Shown: in pieces, positions 37,352 to 47,218 of the stretch
Numbering within the stretch: position 1 is the stretch's first letter
How the letters are laid out: each line of letters starts with the position of its first letter
Source: Pseudomonadota bacterium
GTDB taxonomy: Bacteria > Pseudomonadota > Gammaproteobacteria > Xanthomonadales > Rhodanobacteraceae
NCBI GenBank assembly: GCA_021794575.1
Contig: JAJYQO010000025.1
Coordinates: forward strand, 1-64,000
Length of the DNA: 64,000 bases
Direction: 5' to 3'
Notes under the pieces: model-generated
Told to the model about the DNA's origin: nothing
The model's database searches: none
Seen by the model: the letters and a program-made list of their open reading frames with translations, nothing else
Program-made: the position numbers and the translations under genes

Positions 37352-38344
37352 ATGCAAACGACGCTCACCAAGCCTGAACTGCTCCGGCGTCTGCTCGACG
37401 CAGCGACGGCCGGGGGCTATCAGACCATCATCACAGCGCGGCAGCACCCTTTCGGCCTGCGCATCTTCAAACCAGAAGAGACCGAGGCGCTCAAGGTGCG
37501 CGCCTATATCTGGAACTGCACCCACGGCGGCAACAACCGCGCGGCCGACGAGTATCGGGTGCAACTCACAGGCGTAGTCCCTCAAATTGCTTCCGGTGAG
37601 CAGACCGTGCTGCTCGGCTGGCATGAGGATTATCAGGTTTTCGTCGCCTTCGACATCACCAAGCACGCCGGGCAGGCCTCGGCTTCGCCCTCAATACAGG
37701 TAAAGGAGAACATCCTACTTGCGGCACACACGAAGGCCTTTTCCGCCTACGAGCGCGCAAACGGGGAGATTGCCGTCGCCTTTCGGCCGGAGTTCTTCCC
37801 GGAGTACGTCAAGCAGGCGCCCCTGCTGCACGACCAGCGCGGCGCCATCGGCCCCTACCTTGAGGCCCTCAACGACGTGGCCCAACTGACGGAGAGTGAT
37901 GTCGCCGCCATAACCAAGCCAGAGCGCCGCGAGGTGCTCGCGACCATACGCAAGAAGGTTAGAGAGCAGGACTTCCGCGCGCGCGTGCTCAGGGCTTACG
38001 GGGATCAGTGCGCCATGTGCGGCGTGCAACTGCGCCTCATTGAGGCAGCACACATCCTGCCTGTCGCCGAACCCACCAGCACCGACGAGACAGCGAATGG
38101 CATTGCACTTTGCAGCCTGCACCATGACGCCTACGACCGAAACCTGATTTCTTTCAGCGACAGCTACCGCATCGAGACGAGCGGGGCCTCCGAGCAGTTG
38201 CTCCGCGCCGACAAGCTGCTCGGCGGGCTCGCTGCCTTCAAGGCGGCCCTGCGGCCTGCAATCCTGCTCCCGGCCGACCGGCGCGACCACCCTCGCCCCG
38301 ACTACATCCGGCGCAGCCGCGAGGTCAGGCGCTGGCGAGCGTAG
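37352..38344 (+). CDS. HNH endonuclease, probable restriction endonuclease
   Basis: C-terminal HNH: YGDQCAMCGVQLRLIEAAHILPVAEPTSTDETANGIALCSLHHDAYDRNLISFSD. Confidence 0.85.
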   Translation: MQTTLTKPELLRRLLDAATAGGYQTIITARQHPFGLRIFKPEETEALKVRAYIWNCTHGGNNRAADEYRVQLTGVVPQIASGEQTVLLGWHEDYQVFVAFDITKHAGQASASPSIQVKENILLAAHTKAFSAYERANGEIAVAFRPEFFPEYVKQAPLLHDQRGAIGPYLEALNDVAQLTESDVAAITKPERREVLATIRKKVREQDFRARVLRAYGDQCAMCGVQLRLIEAAHILPVAEPTSTDETANGIALCSLHHDAYDRNLISFSDSYRIETSGASEQLLRADKLLGGLAAFKAALRPAILLPADRRDHPRPDYIRRSREVRRWRA

Positions 38345-38367
38345 CCAGCCGGCTGGCACCGAGCTTC

Positions 38368-38421
38368 GTTTACCGGATTCCTGGTTTACGTAAAACGGGG
38401 TACAGTCACCGAAAAATCGGT
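38368..38421. promoter_or_regulatory. Operator-like region upstream of the 109-aa ORF in the R-M island
   Basis: GTTTAC half-sites at 38368 and 38384, the latter within the palindrome TTTACGTAAA (38385-38394); second inverted repeat ACCGA-AAAA-TCGGT (38408-38421). Confidence 0.45.
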
Positions 38422-38433
38422 CGCCGGGGGAAC

Positions 38434-38763
38434 ATGGATCACCAACTCATCAAGGAGAAGACGCTTAAGGAGCTTGTCGCGGCTGGCGCTGTGCGGAGCG
38501 CCGCCGTCGTGGCTCAGGGACCCGGATTCGCCTTGCTCGTACGCTACGGCGCGGCCGAGAGATCGCTCGCCAACAAGCAGGGGGAGCCCCGGCTCTTTGC
38601 ATCCTTGGATACCGTCGTTCCACTCCTCAAGAAGCTAGGTCTCTCGAAGTTCGAGGTTGACGCCACCGAGCACGAGCCCGGCCGCTTGCGCAAGGCGCGG
38701 CCTGATCGTGCGGAGGCGCTAAAGCGCACCCGCACACTACCTCACCAACCCTCACTAATTTGA
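38434..38763 (+). CDS. Small protein of R-M island; possible ParC-family partition-associated / plasmid-type protein
   Basis: MDHQLIKEKTLKELVAAGAVRSAAVVAQGPGFALLVRYGAAERSLANKQGEPRLFASLDTVVPLLKKLGLSKFEVDATEHEPG; family call from memory only. Confidence 0.5.
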   Translation: MDHQLIKEKTLKELVAAGAVRSAAVVAQGPGFALLVRYGAAERSLANKQGEPRLFASLDTVVPLLKKLGLSKFEVDATEHEPGRLRKARPDRAEALKRTRTLPHQPSLI

Positions 38764-38776
38764 GGCCGCGCGGGTA

Positions 38777-39061
38777 ATGGCAACAAGCAGACAAGAGAGC
38801 ACGCCCCCCTTCGGCAGCGAGTTCTCCCCCTCACAGGTAGATCTCCCCCACCTGCTGGAAATCGTCGAGGCCAGCCAAGGCGACCCGCGCGTCTTGGAAA
38901 AGGACATCCTCGCCGCTTACTTCACCAAGCACGGACGCGGAGAAGGGGACGGGGCCGAGTACAACCGGGGCAAGCTCGCTAACAACTGCAAGCTAGCCTT
39001 CACCCGCGAAGCGCATCACGCAATGACACTGAAAAAACTAGCCATGGAGAGCGCATCGTGA
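38777..39061 (+). CDS. Hypothetical 94-aa protein of R-M island
   Basis: MATSRQESTPPFGSEFSPSQVDLPHLLEIVEASQGDPRVLEKDILAAYFTKHGRG...; overlaps the MTase start at 39058-39061. Confidence 0.7.
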   Translation: MATSRQESTPPFGSEFSPSQVDLPHLLEIVEASQGDPRVLEKDILAAYFTKHGRGEGDGAEYNRGKLANNCKLAFTREAHHAMTLKKLAMESAS

Positions 39062-40194
39062 GCAGTCTGTTCTACAGAACCAAATACGGGAAGATTTATC
39101 TTGGGAACTCCATCGATACCCTCGCGGCGACCAAGCCGGGGACGGTGGACCTCATCATGACGAGCCCGCCCTTCGGGCTGGTGCGCAAGAAGGAATACGG
39201 CAACGTCGAGGCCGGCGCCTATCTTGATTGGTTCAAGCCCTTCGCCCAACAGTTCAAGCGTGTCCTTAAGGACAGCGGGAGCCTTGTCATCGACATCGGC
39301 GGGGCTTGGATTCCCGGCCAGCCGACGCGCAGCCTGTATCACTTCAAGCTGCTCATCATGCTGTGCGAAGAGTTCGGCTTCCACCTTGCGCAAGAATTTT
39401 ATTGGTGGAGCCCCTCGAAGCTGCCGACTCCGGCCGAGTGGGTCACTGTGCGGCGCATCCGAGTGAAGGACGCCATAAATACCGTTTGGTGGCTCTCTAA
39501 GACCCCTTGGCCTCGGGCCAGCAATCGCCGCGTGCTGCAGCCCTACAGCCCCAGCATGAAGGAGCTTCTCGCCAAGGGATACAAGGCAAAGAAGCGGCCG
39601 TCGGGGCATGACATCAGCGAGAAGTTCGCCATCGACAACGGGGCAGCCATCCCGCCGAACCTCATCGCCCTGCCAAACACCGAGAGCAACAGCCATTATC
39701 ATCGCTACTGCCAAGAGCACGGGCTCAAGGCCCATCCGGCCCGCTACCCGGCCGAGCTTCCCGAATACTTCATCCGCATGTGCACCGATGAGGGGGACAC
39801 AGTCTTTGACCCCTTCGGGGGGAGCTGTGTCACGGGCGAGGTTGCCGAGCGCCTAAAGCGCAAGTGGATCTGCGCTGAACTCAGCGAGGCCTACCTGCGT
39901 AGTGCTCTCGGCCGCTTCGCGCCGGAAGCTCAGCAGGCACGGCCACCCATCGCCGCCAAGGTGGAGGATGAATCCAACTACTACCGCTTGCCCCGGCCGG
40001 GCATCCTGTGGAACGGCAGCCACGGTACAGCATTGCCGGCAGACGGCGGGCGCGCGCGCACGAGTACGCAACCCAAGAAAGTGACAACCAAGGACAAAAC
40101 GCGCCCGACGACTCATAGCGCCTCAAATGAAATGGAAACCTACCCGCTCGCGGCAGCCGCCCACCACAGCGCTCAGGGTGAACTATGGAACTGA
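39058..40194 (+). CDS. Beta-class DNA methyltransferase (N4-cytosine or N6-adenine)
   Basis: Catalytic motif DLIMTSPPFGL near N-terminus, AdoMet motif VFDPFGGSCVTGEVAERLKRKWICAEL near C-terminus. Confidence 0.93.
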   Translation: MSSLFYRTKYGKIYLGNSIDTLAATKPGTVDLIMTSPPFGLVRKKEYGNVEAGAYLDWFKPFAQQFKRVLKDSGSLVIDIGGAWIPGQPTRSLYHFKLLIMLCEEFGFHLAQEFYWWSPSKLPTPAEWVTVRRIRVKDAINTVWWLSKTPWPRASNRRVLQPYSPSMKELLAKGYKAKKRPSGHDISEKFAIDNGAAIPPNLIALPNTESNSHYHRYCQEHGLKAHPARYPAELPEYFIRMCTDEGDTVFDPFGGSCVTGEVAERLKRKWICAELSEAYLRSALGRFAPEAQQARPPIAAKVEDESNYYRLPRPGILWNGSHGTALPADGGRARTSTQPKKVTTKDKTRPTTHSASNEMETYPLAAAAHHSAQGELWN

Positions 40195-40302
40195 TATGTC
40201 GGCGTGTCAGTGCATGTCTGAGATTGCGCTACTTACGCTTCTAGCGGCAATCGGCATTTCAGCCGAATCAAGACGTCGCGCAAAGAAAATGCTGAACAAC
40301 CG

Positions 40303-42561
40303 CTACCGCCCGCCCGCCGCGTCCTTGCACGTCCCGCGCCCCGCCACGTGGCGCTCGAAGTAATCGGCGATGAGGTGGAACACGTGCTTGCGCTGCGCCG
40401 GCGAGGACAGACCGTGCTTGGCGCCGGGGTAGAGCATCAGGCGGAACTGCGTGCCCTGCTGCTGCAGCGCGTTGATCAGCTCGATCGAGTTCTGCAGCAG
40501 CACGTTGTCGTCGGCCATGCCGTGCACCAGCAGCAGCTTGTGGCTGGGCAGGTTCTTGATCCAGGGGAACACGCTGCTGAGCTTGTAACCCTCGGGATTT
40601 TCCTTGGGCGTGCCGAGGTAGCGCTCGGTGTAGGCGGTGTCGTAGAGCTTCCAGTTGGTCACCGGCGCCACCGCCACGCCGCCGGCGAGCTGCGCGGCGT
40701 CGTGGCTGAGCAGCATCACCGTCATGTAGCCGCCGTAGCTCCAGCCGAAGGCGCCGATGCGCGTCGGGTCCACCCAGGGCTGTCGGCGCAGCCAGTCGAT
40801 GCCGGTTTCCTGATCCTGCACCTCGACCTTGCCGAACTGGTGGTAGATGGGATCGACGAAGGCGCGCCCGCGCCGCGCCATGCCGCGGTTGTCCAGGGTG
40901 AACACCACGAAGCCGTGCTGCGCCATGTATTCGTTGAACAGGTCGGGCCAGGCGTCGGTGACCATCTGCGCGCGTGGGCCGCCGTAGTAGGTGTCGAACA
41001 CCGGGTAGCGCTTGCGCGGGTCGAAGCCCAGCGGCTTGTACAGGCGGTAGTAAAGCGTCTGCCCGTCGGCGGCCTGCAGTGTGCCGAACTCGGGCTCGAT
41101 GTGGTCCTGCAGGTAAGGCCAGTAGGGGTGCTGCGCATCGAGCCGGTTTTCCTCGATCCAGGCTAGGCGCGCGCCGTCGCTGGCGTGCACGCTGACCTGC
41201 GGCGGCTGCGCCGGGCTGCTGAAGGTGTCCACGTAGAACTGGCCGTCGGGCGCGAACACCGCCGTGTGCGTGCCGGCGCGATGACTGATGCGGATGGGAG
41301 CGTCGGCGGTGCTGCCGTCGAGCTGCAGCGCGTAGATCTGCCGGTCGGGCACGAAGTCGCGGTTGGAGGCCACGTACACCAGGCCCCGTTTCGCGTCCAC
41401 GCCCAGCAGTCCGTCGATGTGCCAGGCGCCGCTACTGATCGGATGCAGCAGGCGGCCGTCGGCGGCATACAGGTACAGCATGTGCCAGCCGCTGCGCTGC
41501 GAGCCCCAGATGAACTCGCGGCCGTCGTGGATGAAGCGCAGGTCGTTGTTCACGTCCACCCAATACGGCGAGGTCTCGGTGATCAGGGTGTTCTGCTTGA
41601 GCGTGGCGGCATCGATGCGGATCAGCTCCAGCTTTTTCTGGTCGCGCGCCAGCCACTGGTAGGTGAGCGCCTTGCCGTCGGGCAGCCAGTTCACGCGCGC
41701 CAGATAGCCGTCCTGCGCGGGCGTGTCGATGAAGCGCGGCGCGCCGCCCTCGGGACTGATCAGCCCCAGTTGCCAGATCACGTTGCTGTCGCCCGCGAAC
41801 GGGTAGCGCTGCTTCACCACCCGGGTGTGGTCGGCGTAGATGTCGAAGCGCTCGGCCTCGGGCACCGGCGCGTCGTTGTAGCGCTCGAAGGCGATGGCGG
41901 AGTCGTCCGGCGCCCACCAGTAGCCGGTGTGGCGGTCCAGTTCCTCCTGTGCCACGAATTCGGCCTCGCCATCGTGGATGGTGCCGTCGTCGTTGGTCAG
42001 CTCGCGCAGCTTGCCGGTCTTGAGGTCGTACACCCACAGGTTCTGGTCGCGGATGAAGGACACGTAGCGGCCCTTGGGCGAGATCTTCGGATCCAGCGCG
42101 AAGCCGGCGCCGATGGGCAGCTGCTCGATGGCCTGCTGCGCCGGCACGCCGAGGCGGTACAGGTACAGCTTGCCGTTCAGCGGAAACAGGATGGCCTTGC
42201 CGTCCGGCGCCCAGTGGTAGTCGAGGATGCCGCTGTACATGGCGGTGCGCTCGCGCTCGCGGCGCTCGCGCTCGGCGGCATCGAGGTGCTCGCCGTGCGG
42301 CTCGAGCTGCTGCGCCGCCACCAGCAGCCTGATCTGGCCGTCCTTGCGGTCGTACTCCCACAGGTCCATGCGGTACTGATCGTCGCTGCTGCCGCGCAGG
42401 AAGGTGACGCGCGAGCCGTCCGGGGCGATCTTCAGTCCCATCACGGTGGGGCCGGACAGGGACGGACTGTCGTAGATGCGGTCGATGCTGAGTTTTTCGG
42501 CCATGGCGGGGGCAGCGACGCCGATCAGCGCGGCCAGAAGCAGGAACTGGTGCAGGCGCAT
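40303..42561 (-). CDS. S9 family peptidase (dipeptidyl-peptidase IV-like)
   Basis: DPP-IV N-terminal propeller (KLYLYRLG...GFALDPKISPKGRYVSFIRDQNLWVYDLKTG) and catalytic GAFGWSYGGYMTVMLLSH, HGMADDNVLLQNS, YPGAKHGL. Confidence 0.95.
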   Translation of the reverse strand: MRLHQFLLLAALIGVAAPAMAEKLSIDRIYDSPSLSGPTVMGLKIAPDGSRVTFLRGSSDDQYRMDLWEYDRKDGQIRLLVAAQQLEPHGEHLDAAERERRERERTAMYSGILDYHWAPDGKAILFPLNGKLYLYRLGVPAQQAIEQLPIGAGFALDPKISPKGRYVSFIRDQNLWVYDLKTGKLRELTNDDGTIHDGEAEFVAQEELDRHTGYWWAPDDSAIAFERYNDAPVPEAERFDIYADHTRVVKQRYPFAGDSNVIWQLGLISPEGGAPRFIDTPAQDGYLARVNWLPDGKALTYQWLARDQKKLELIRIDAATLKQNTLITETSPYWVDVNNDLRFIHDGREFIWGSQRSGWHMLYLYAADGRLLHPISSGAWHIDGLLGVDAKRGLVYVASNRDFVPDRQIYALQLDGSTADAPIRISHRAGTHTAVFAPDGQFYVDTFSSPAQPPQVSVHASDGARLAWIEENRLDAQHPYWPYLQDHIEPEFGTLQAADGQTLYYRLYKPLGFDPRKRYPVFDTYYGGPRAQMVTDAWPDLFNEYMAQHGFVVFTLDNRGMARRGRAFVDPIYHQFGKVEVQDQETGIDWLRRQPWVDPTRIGAFGWSYGGYMTVMLLSHDAAQLAGGVAVAPVTNWKLYDTAYTERYLGTPKENPEGYKLSSVFPWIKNLPSHKLLLVHGMADDNVLLQNSIELINALQQQGTQFRLMLYPGAKHGLSSPAQRKHVFHLIADYFERHVAGRGTCKDAAGGR

Positions 42562-42744
42562 GGGCAACCGCAGGGGAGGGGAAGGGGAGTGCGGATTAAA
42601 CCCGCGCGCCCACCGGCGCGCCAGTCTCAGTGCCGCCTGCGCCGGCCGGAGACGCGCAGCCGGGCCGGCAAGCTGCCCTGCACAGGCTTGCCAGCCCCGG
42701 CACCCGCACCTACCCTGCCGCGGTTGCGTCCCGGATTCCGCCCC

Positions 42745-43719
42745 ATGTCCAAAACCCTGCCGCGCACCCTGCTGCTGGCACTCGCCGTCGCGCTGCTCGC
42801 TGGCTGCTCGCGTCACAAGGCTGAGGTGGCACCGGGCGGCGCCAGCCCGCAGGCTGCCATCGCCGACGACTACCGGCTGCTGCGCGACAACGACCTCGAT
42901 GGCCTGTACCGCCACGCACTGCCGCCGGCCGATTACGCCGCCATGCGCGCGCGCTGGGGCCAGGGCCGCAACCTCGACGCCTACACGCCGGCGCAGCGCG
43001 CCCAGTTCGACAAGATGATGGCCGTGCTCAGCGCACCGGGCGCGCAGCAACTGCTTTGGATGGAGATGAAACCGAAGCTGGCGGCGGCGCGCCAGCAGTA
43101 CCGGCAGCAGTTGCCGGCGATGGTCGGCATGCTGCGCACCATGGCCGATACCGGCGTAACGCGTTCGGCGCGGCTGTCCCCCGACGAAAAGGTGCAGGCG
43201 CTAAAAGCCATCGCCGTACTCAGCGCCTGGGCCCAGAAAACCGACTGGCTCGACCCGGACAAGGTCTACCAGGTACTGGGCGTGGTCACCACCACCGCGC
43301 AGAAGATGAGCTTCCGCACGCTCGACCAGGCGCTGTCGATGCCTTATGGCGAGAGCATGCGCAATATCGGCCAGGCCTGGGCCGGCCTGAAGCAGGCGCT
43401 GGCGGTGTACGGCTTCTCCGTCGATGCGGTGCTGGATTCGGCGCGCATCAAGGTGCTCTCCGACGACGGCAGCGTGGCGGTGGTGCGCACCACCTTCGAC
43501 GTGCTGGGCACGCCGGTCACGCGCGACAACACGCTGATCAAGCAGGACGGCCGCTGGTACGACCGCGCCACGCTGCTGCACTGGCAGCAGGTGCTGGCGC
43601 CGCCGGCGCGCGCGGGATCGGCGCACGGCGCGGCACCGGCCGCCTCGACACGCGGCGCAGCCGGCACGATGGCGGCGCCCGCGCGTGCCGCCACCGCCAC
43701 GACCGCGCGCGCGCGCTGA
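42745..43719 (+). CDS. Hypothetical lipoprotein
   Basis: Lipobox LLALAVALLAGCSRHKAE; conserved-looking globular domain; low-complexity Ala/Arg tail. Confidence 0.8.
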   Translation: MSKTLPRTLLLALAVALLAGCSRHKAEVAPGGASPQAAIADDYRLLRDNDLDGLYRHALPPADYAAMRARWGQGRNLDAYTPAQRAQFDKMMAVLSAPGAQQLLWMEMKPKLAAARQQYRQQLPAMVGMLRTMADTGVTRSARLSPDEKVQALKAIAVLSAWAQKTDWLDPDKVYQVLGVVTTTAQKMSFRTLDQALSMPYGESMRNIGQAWAGLKQALAVYGFSVDAVLDSARIKVLSDDGSVAVVRTTFDVLGTPVTRDNTLIKQDGRWYDRATLLHWQQVLAPPARAGSAHGAAPAASTRGAAGTMAAPARAATATTARAR

Positions 43720-43725
43720 CCCATC

Positions 43726-46233
43726 ATGGCCGTGTCTTCCGCTCCCACGGGCCGCGCGCCCTGGTCACTCAGCCTGCTGGGCGCGCTGCTGCGGCCGTGG
43801 CTGAAGATCAAGCGCGATCCCGCCGAGCCGGCGCAACTGCTCGATCCCGAACAGCCGGTGCTGTACGTGATCGAGCGCCGCGGCACTTCGGACGTGCTGA
43901 TCCTCGAACAGGCCTGCCAGGAAGCCGGCCTGCCCTCGCCGCTGCGCGCCGGCCGACGCCTTGCGGCGCGTCGCCGCCGTGCGCTGCTGATGCTGGAACC
44001 GCAGCGCGGCCTATTCGGTCCGCGCCGCCGCCACGCCGCCCGCGACGGCCTGCTGGCGCAACTGCGCGCGCTGCAGAGCCTGCCCGGCCGCGACGTGCAA
44101 CTGGTGCCGGTGGCCCTGTACGTGGGCCGCGCACCCAGCCGCGACAGCGGCTGGTTCCGCGTGCTGTTCAGCGAGAACTGGGCGGTGGTCGGTCGCTTCC
44201 GCCGCCTGCTGGCGCTGCTGCTCAACGGCCGTGACTGCATCGTGCATTTCTCGCCGCCGGTGTCCCTGCGCAAGCTTCTGCAGGACGCCGGCGAGGAAAC
44301 GCCGCAGCGACTGGCGCTGAAGACCACGCGCGTGCTGCGCGCGCATTTCCGCCGCGTGCGCGCGGCGGTGATCGGACCCGACCTCTCGCACCGGCGCACG
44401 CTGGTCGACGCGCTGCTGGCCAGCGAACCGGTGCGCGCCGCCATCATGCAGAGCGCGCTGAAGGAAAAGACCAGCCGCGCCTCGGCGTACCGCCGCGCGC
44501 GCGGCTACGCCATGGAGATCGCCGCCGATTACTCGCATCCGGTGGTGCGCTCGGCCTCGTTGCTGCTGTCGGGCTTCTGGAACAAGCTGTTCGACGGCAT
44601 CTCCATGCACCACTTCGAATCGCTGCGCGCCATCGCGCCCGGCCACGAGGTGATCTATGTGCCCTGCCACCGCAGCCACGCCGACTATCTTCTGCTGAGC
44701 TACCAGCTGTACCAGAACGGCCTGGTGCCGCCGCACATCGCCGCCGGCGTCAACCTCAACCTGCCCGTGGTCGGGCCGCTGCTGCGCCGCGGCGGCGCGT
44801 TCTTCCTGCGTCGCAGCTTCAAGGCCAACGCGCTGTATTCCAGCGTGTTCGCGGCTTATGTCGACCAGTTGCTGCAGCGCGGCGTGTCCATGGAGTACTT
44901 CGTGGAAGGTACGCGCTCGCGCACCGGGCGCATGCTGCCGCCGCGCGCCGGCATGCTGGCGATCACGGTGCGCGCGTTCCTGCGCGCGCCGCGCCGGCCG
45001 CTGCTGTTCCAGCCGGTGTACATCGGCTACGAGAAGCTGATGGAGGGCAACAGCTACATCGGCGAGCTCAGCGGCCAGCCCAAGCAGAAGGAATCGCTGT
45101 TGGGCCTGCTGCGCGCCTTCGGCGTGCTGCGCCAGCGCTATGGCCGCGTCACCCTGAACTTCGGCGAGCCGATCCTGCTGGAGCGCCTGCTCGAACAGCG
45201 CGCGCCCGGCTGGCGCGGCGCGCGCGGTGACGACGACGAACGGCCGACGTGGTTCCCGGGTCTGGTCGACGAATTGGCCGATCGCATCAACATCGAAATC
45301 AACCGCGCCGCGCACGTCAATCCCATCAACCTGCTGGCGCTGTGCCTGCTGGCCACGCCCAAGCACGCGCTGGCTGAGCAGGATCTGCGCCAGCAGCTCG
45401 CGCTGTACAAGATCCTGCTGGCCGAGCTGCCCTACTCCGGACGCGTCACGCTCACGCCGGCCGCGCCGGACGAGATCATCGCCTACGGCGAGCGCATGGG
45501 CTGGATCCGGCGCATCAAGCATCCGCTGGGCGACGTGCTGGTGACCGAGGGCGACCAGGCGGTGCTGCTCAGCTATTTCCGCAACAACGTGCTGCACCTG
45601 TTCGCGCCGGCGGCATGGGTGGCGGCCTGCTTCCTCAACAACCGGCGCATGGCGCGCGCCTCGGTGCTGCGCATGGGGCGCATGGTGTACCCGTTCATCC
45701 GCAGCGAGCTGTTTCTGTGCTGGGACGACGACGGCTTCGCGCAGCGCCTGACCGAAATCATCGATCTGTTCGTGCGCCACGGCCTGCTGCAGACCGTCGG
45801 CGACGCGCGCCTGCTGGAGCGCGGCCCCGGTCAGGATGACGGCGCCTACCAGTTGCGCGTGCTCGCGCACAGCCTGCTGCAGACCTTCGAGCGCTACTAC
45901 GTCGCCATCGCCACGCTGGTGAAGGCCGGACCCGGCGTGTTCACCGCCGCCGAGCTGGAGCAGACCTGCGTGCTGACCGCGCAGCGTCTCTCGCTGCTGC
46001 AGCAACTGACCGCTCCGGAGTTCTTCGACAAGGCGCTGTTCCGCGGCTTCATCCAGCAACTGCGTGCGCAAGGCGTGGTGCGCGGCAATGCCGAGAACAA
46101 GCTCGAGTTCGACGCCGAGTTGGCCGGCGTGGTGCGCGACGCGCGTCTGATCCTGTCGCGCGGCGTGCGCGAAACGGTGCTGAAGATCACCCCCGGCAGC
46201 GAAACGGCGGCGCCGGCCGCGCACAGTGACTGA
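43726..46233 (+). CDS. plsB: Glycerol-3-phosphate 1-O-acyltransferase
   Basis: VIYVPCHRSHADYLLLSYQLYQNGLVPPHIAAGVNLNLPVVGPLLRRGGAFFLRRSF, YFVEGTRSRTGRMLPPRAGML. Confidence 0.96.
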   Translation: MAVSSAPTGRAPWSLSLLGALLRPWLKIKRDPAEPAQLLDPEQPVLYVIERRGTSDVLILEQACQEAGLPSPLRAGRRLAARRRRALLMLEPQRGLFGPRRRHAARDGLLAQLRALQSLPGRDVQLVPVALYVGRAPSRDSGWFRVLFSENWAVVGRFRRLLALLLNGRDCIVHFSPPVSLRKLLQDAGEETPQRLALKTTRVLRAHFRRVRAAVIGPDLSHRRTLVDALLASEPVRAAIMQSALKEKTSRASAYRRARGYAMEIAADYSHPVVRSASLLLSGFWNKLFDGISMHHFESLRAIAPGHEVIYVPCHRSHADYLLLSYQLYQNGLVPPHIAAGVNLNLPVVGPLLRRGGAFFLRRSFKANALYSSVFAAYVDQLLQRGVSMEYFVEGTRSRTGRMLPPRAGMLAITVRAFLRAPRRPLLFQPVYIGYEKLMEGNSYIGELSGQPKQKESLLGLLRAFGVLRQRYGRVTLNFGEPILLERLLEQRAPGWRGARGDDDERPTWFPGLVDELADRINIEINRAAHVNPINLLALCLLATPKHALAEQDLRQQLALYKILLAELPYSGRVTLTPAAPDEIIAYGERMGWIRRIKHPLGDVLVTEGDQAVLLSYFRNNVLHLFAPAAWVAACFLNNRRMARASVLRMGRMVYPFIRSELFLCWDDDGFAQRLTEIIDLFVRHGLLQTVGDARLLERGPGQDDGAYQLRVLAHSLLQTFERYYVAIATLVKAGPGVFTAAELEQTCVLTAQRLSLLQQLTAPEFFDKALFRGFIQQLRAQGVVRGNAENKLEFDAELAGVVRDARLILSRGVRETVLKITPGSETAAPAAHSD

Positions 46234-46240
46234 CGGCGCG

Positions 46241-46684
46241 CTACCAGAGCCCCGGCAGGAAGCGGCGCGTGCGCGCCTCGTAGTCGGCATACTCGGGCCA
46301 ACGCGCGCGCAGCAGGCGCTCCTCCAGCGCCGCCTTGCCGTTCAGCACGACCGCCAGCAGCAGCACGATCAACGCACGCCACACGCCCCCCGCGCACAGC
46401 GCCCAGCCCGCCGCACCCAGCAGCACGGTGAGATACATCGGATGCCGCACGTAGTGGTACGGACCGGCGGTGACCAACCGCGCCTGGGCGCGCGGCTGTG
46501 GCCGCACGTTGAAATTGCCGGGCCGGTTGTGCAGCAGCGTCCACACACCCAGCATTACCGCCAGCAGCAGCAGGACGACACCCGCCGGCCGCCACGCCCA
46601 GCGCCACGGTGGCGCCAGCAGTAGCGCGGCCAGCAGGCCGAACTGGGCGAACACATACAGCCAGGCCTGTACAGTGATGCGCAT
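46241..46684 (-). CDS. Isoprenylcysteine methyltransferase-like integral membrane protein
   Basis: LVTAGPYHYVRHPMYLTVLLGAAGWAL, LEERLLRARWPEYADYEARTRRFLPGLW. Confidence 0.85.
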   Translation of the reverse strand: MRITVQAWLYVFAQFGLLAALLLAPPWRWAWRPAGVVLLLLAVMLGVWTLLHNRPGNFNVRPQPRAQARLVTAGPYHYVRHPMYLTVLLGAAGWALCAGGVWRALIVLLLAVVLNGKAALEERLLRARWPEYADYEARTRRFLPGLW

Positions 46685-46711
46685 GTCCGAAGTTCCGCCG
46701 ACCGACGCAGC

Positions 46712-47218
46712 CTAACCGCTGCCCGCAGCCAACATTTGCCGCAGCAGCGGTGCGGCCAGGCCGCCCTCGACACGCGCCTGGATGCGGCCGTCGGCACCGA
46801 TCAGGATCTGCGTGGGCGTCACGCGCACACCGAAGGCCTGGGCGATGCGGCCATCGCGGTCCCACGCCAGCGGATAGGTGATGCCGGCGCGTGCCGCCAC
46901 TACGCGGATCGCATGTGGATCGCTGTAGCTCATGGCCACGCCGATCAGGGTGAATCGCGGGCCGGCGGCCCTGGCGAGGCGTTCGAACCGGGGCAGTTCC
47001 GCCACGCAGGGCACGCAATCCGGCGCCCAGAAGTCGATCAGCACGGCATGGCCGCGCTGCTGCGCGAGGCTGAGCCGACCGCCGCCAAGCAGCGGCATGA
47101 CCAGGGCAGGTGCGGGATGGCCCGGCCGCTGGCGCCAAGCTGGCGCCAGCGTGATCCACAGCGCCGCCCCGGCCGCGAGGGCCAGGGCAAGCGCGATCGA
47201 GGCTCCGCGCACACGCAT
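46712..47218 (-). CDS. TlpA/ResA-like thioredoxin domain protein
   Basis: GHAVLIDFWAPDCVPCVAELPRFERLAR (CxxC), GVRVTPTQILIGADGRI; start overlaps the doxDA stop. Confidence 0.88.
   Translation of the reverse strand: MRVRGASIALALALAAGAALWITLAPAWRQRPGHPAPALVMPLLGGGRLSLAQQRGHAVLIDFWAPDCVPCVAELPRFERLARAAGPRFTLIGVAMSYSDPHAIRVVAARAGITYPLAWDRDGRIAQAFGVRVTPTQILIGADGRIQARVEGGLAAPLLRQMLAAGSG

Noticed and set aside
40127-40363. 78-aa ORF after the methyltransferase
   Set aside because: Overlaps the MTase end and the S9 peptidase 3' end; no recognisable features.
44011-46290. 759-aa minus-strand ORF opposite plsB
   Set aside because: Shadow ORF; Gln/His/Arg-rich, with PlsB motifs on the other strand.
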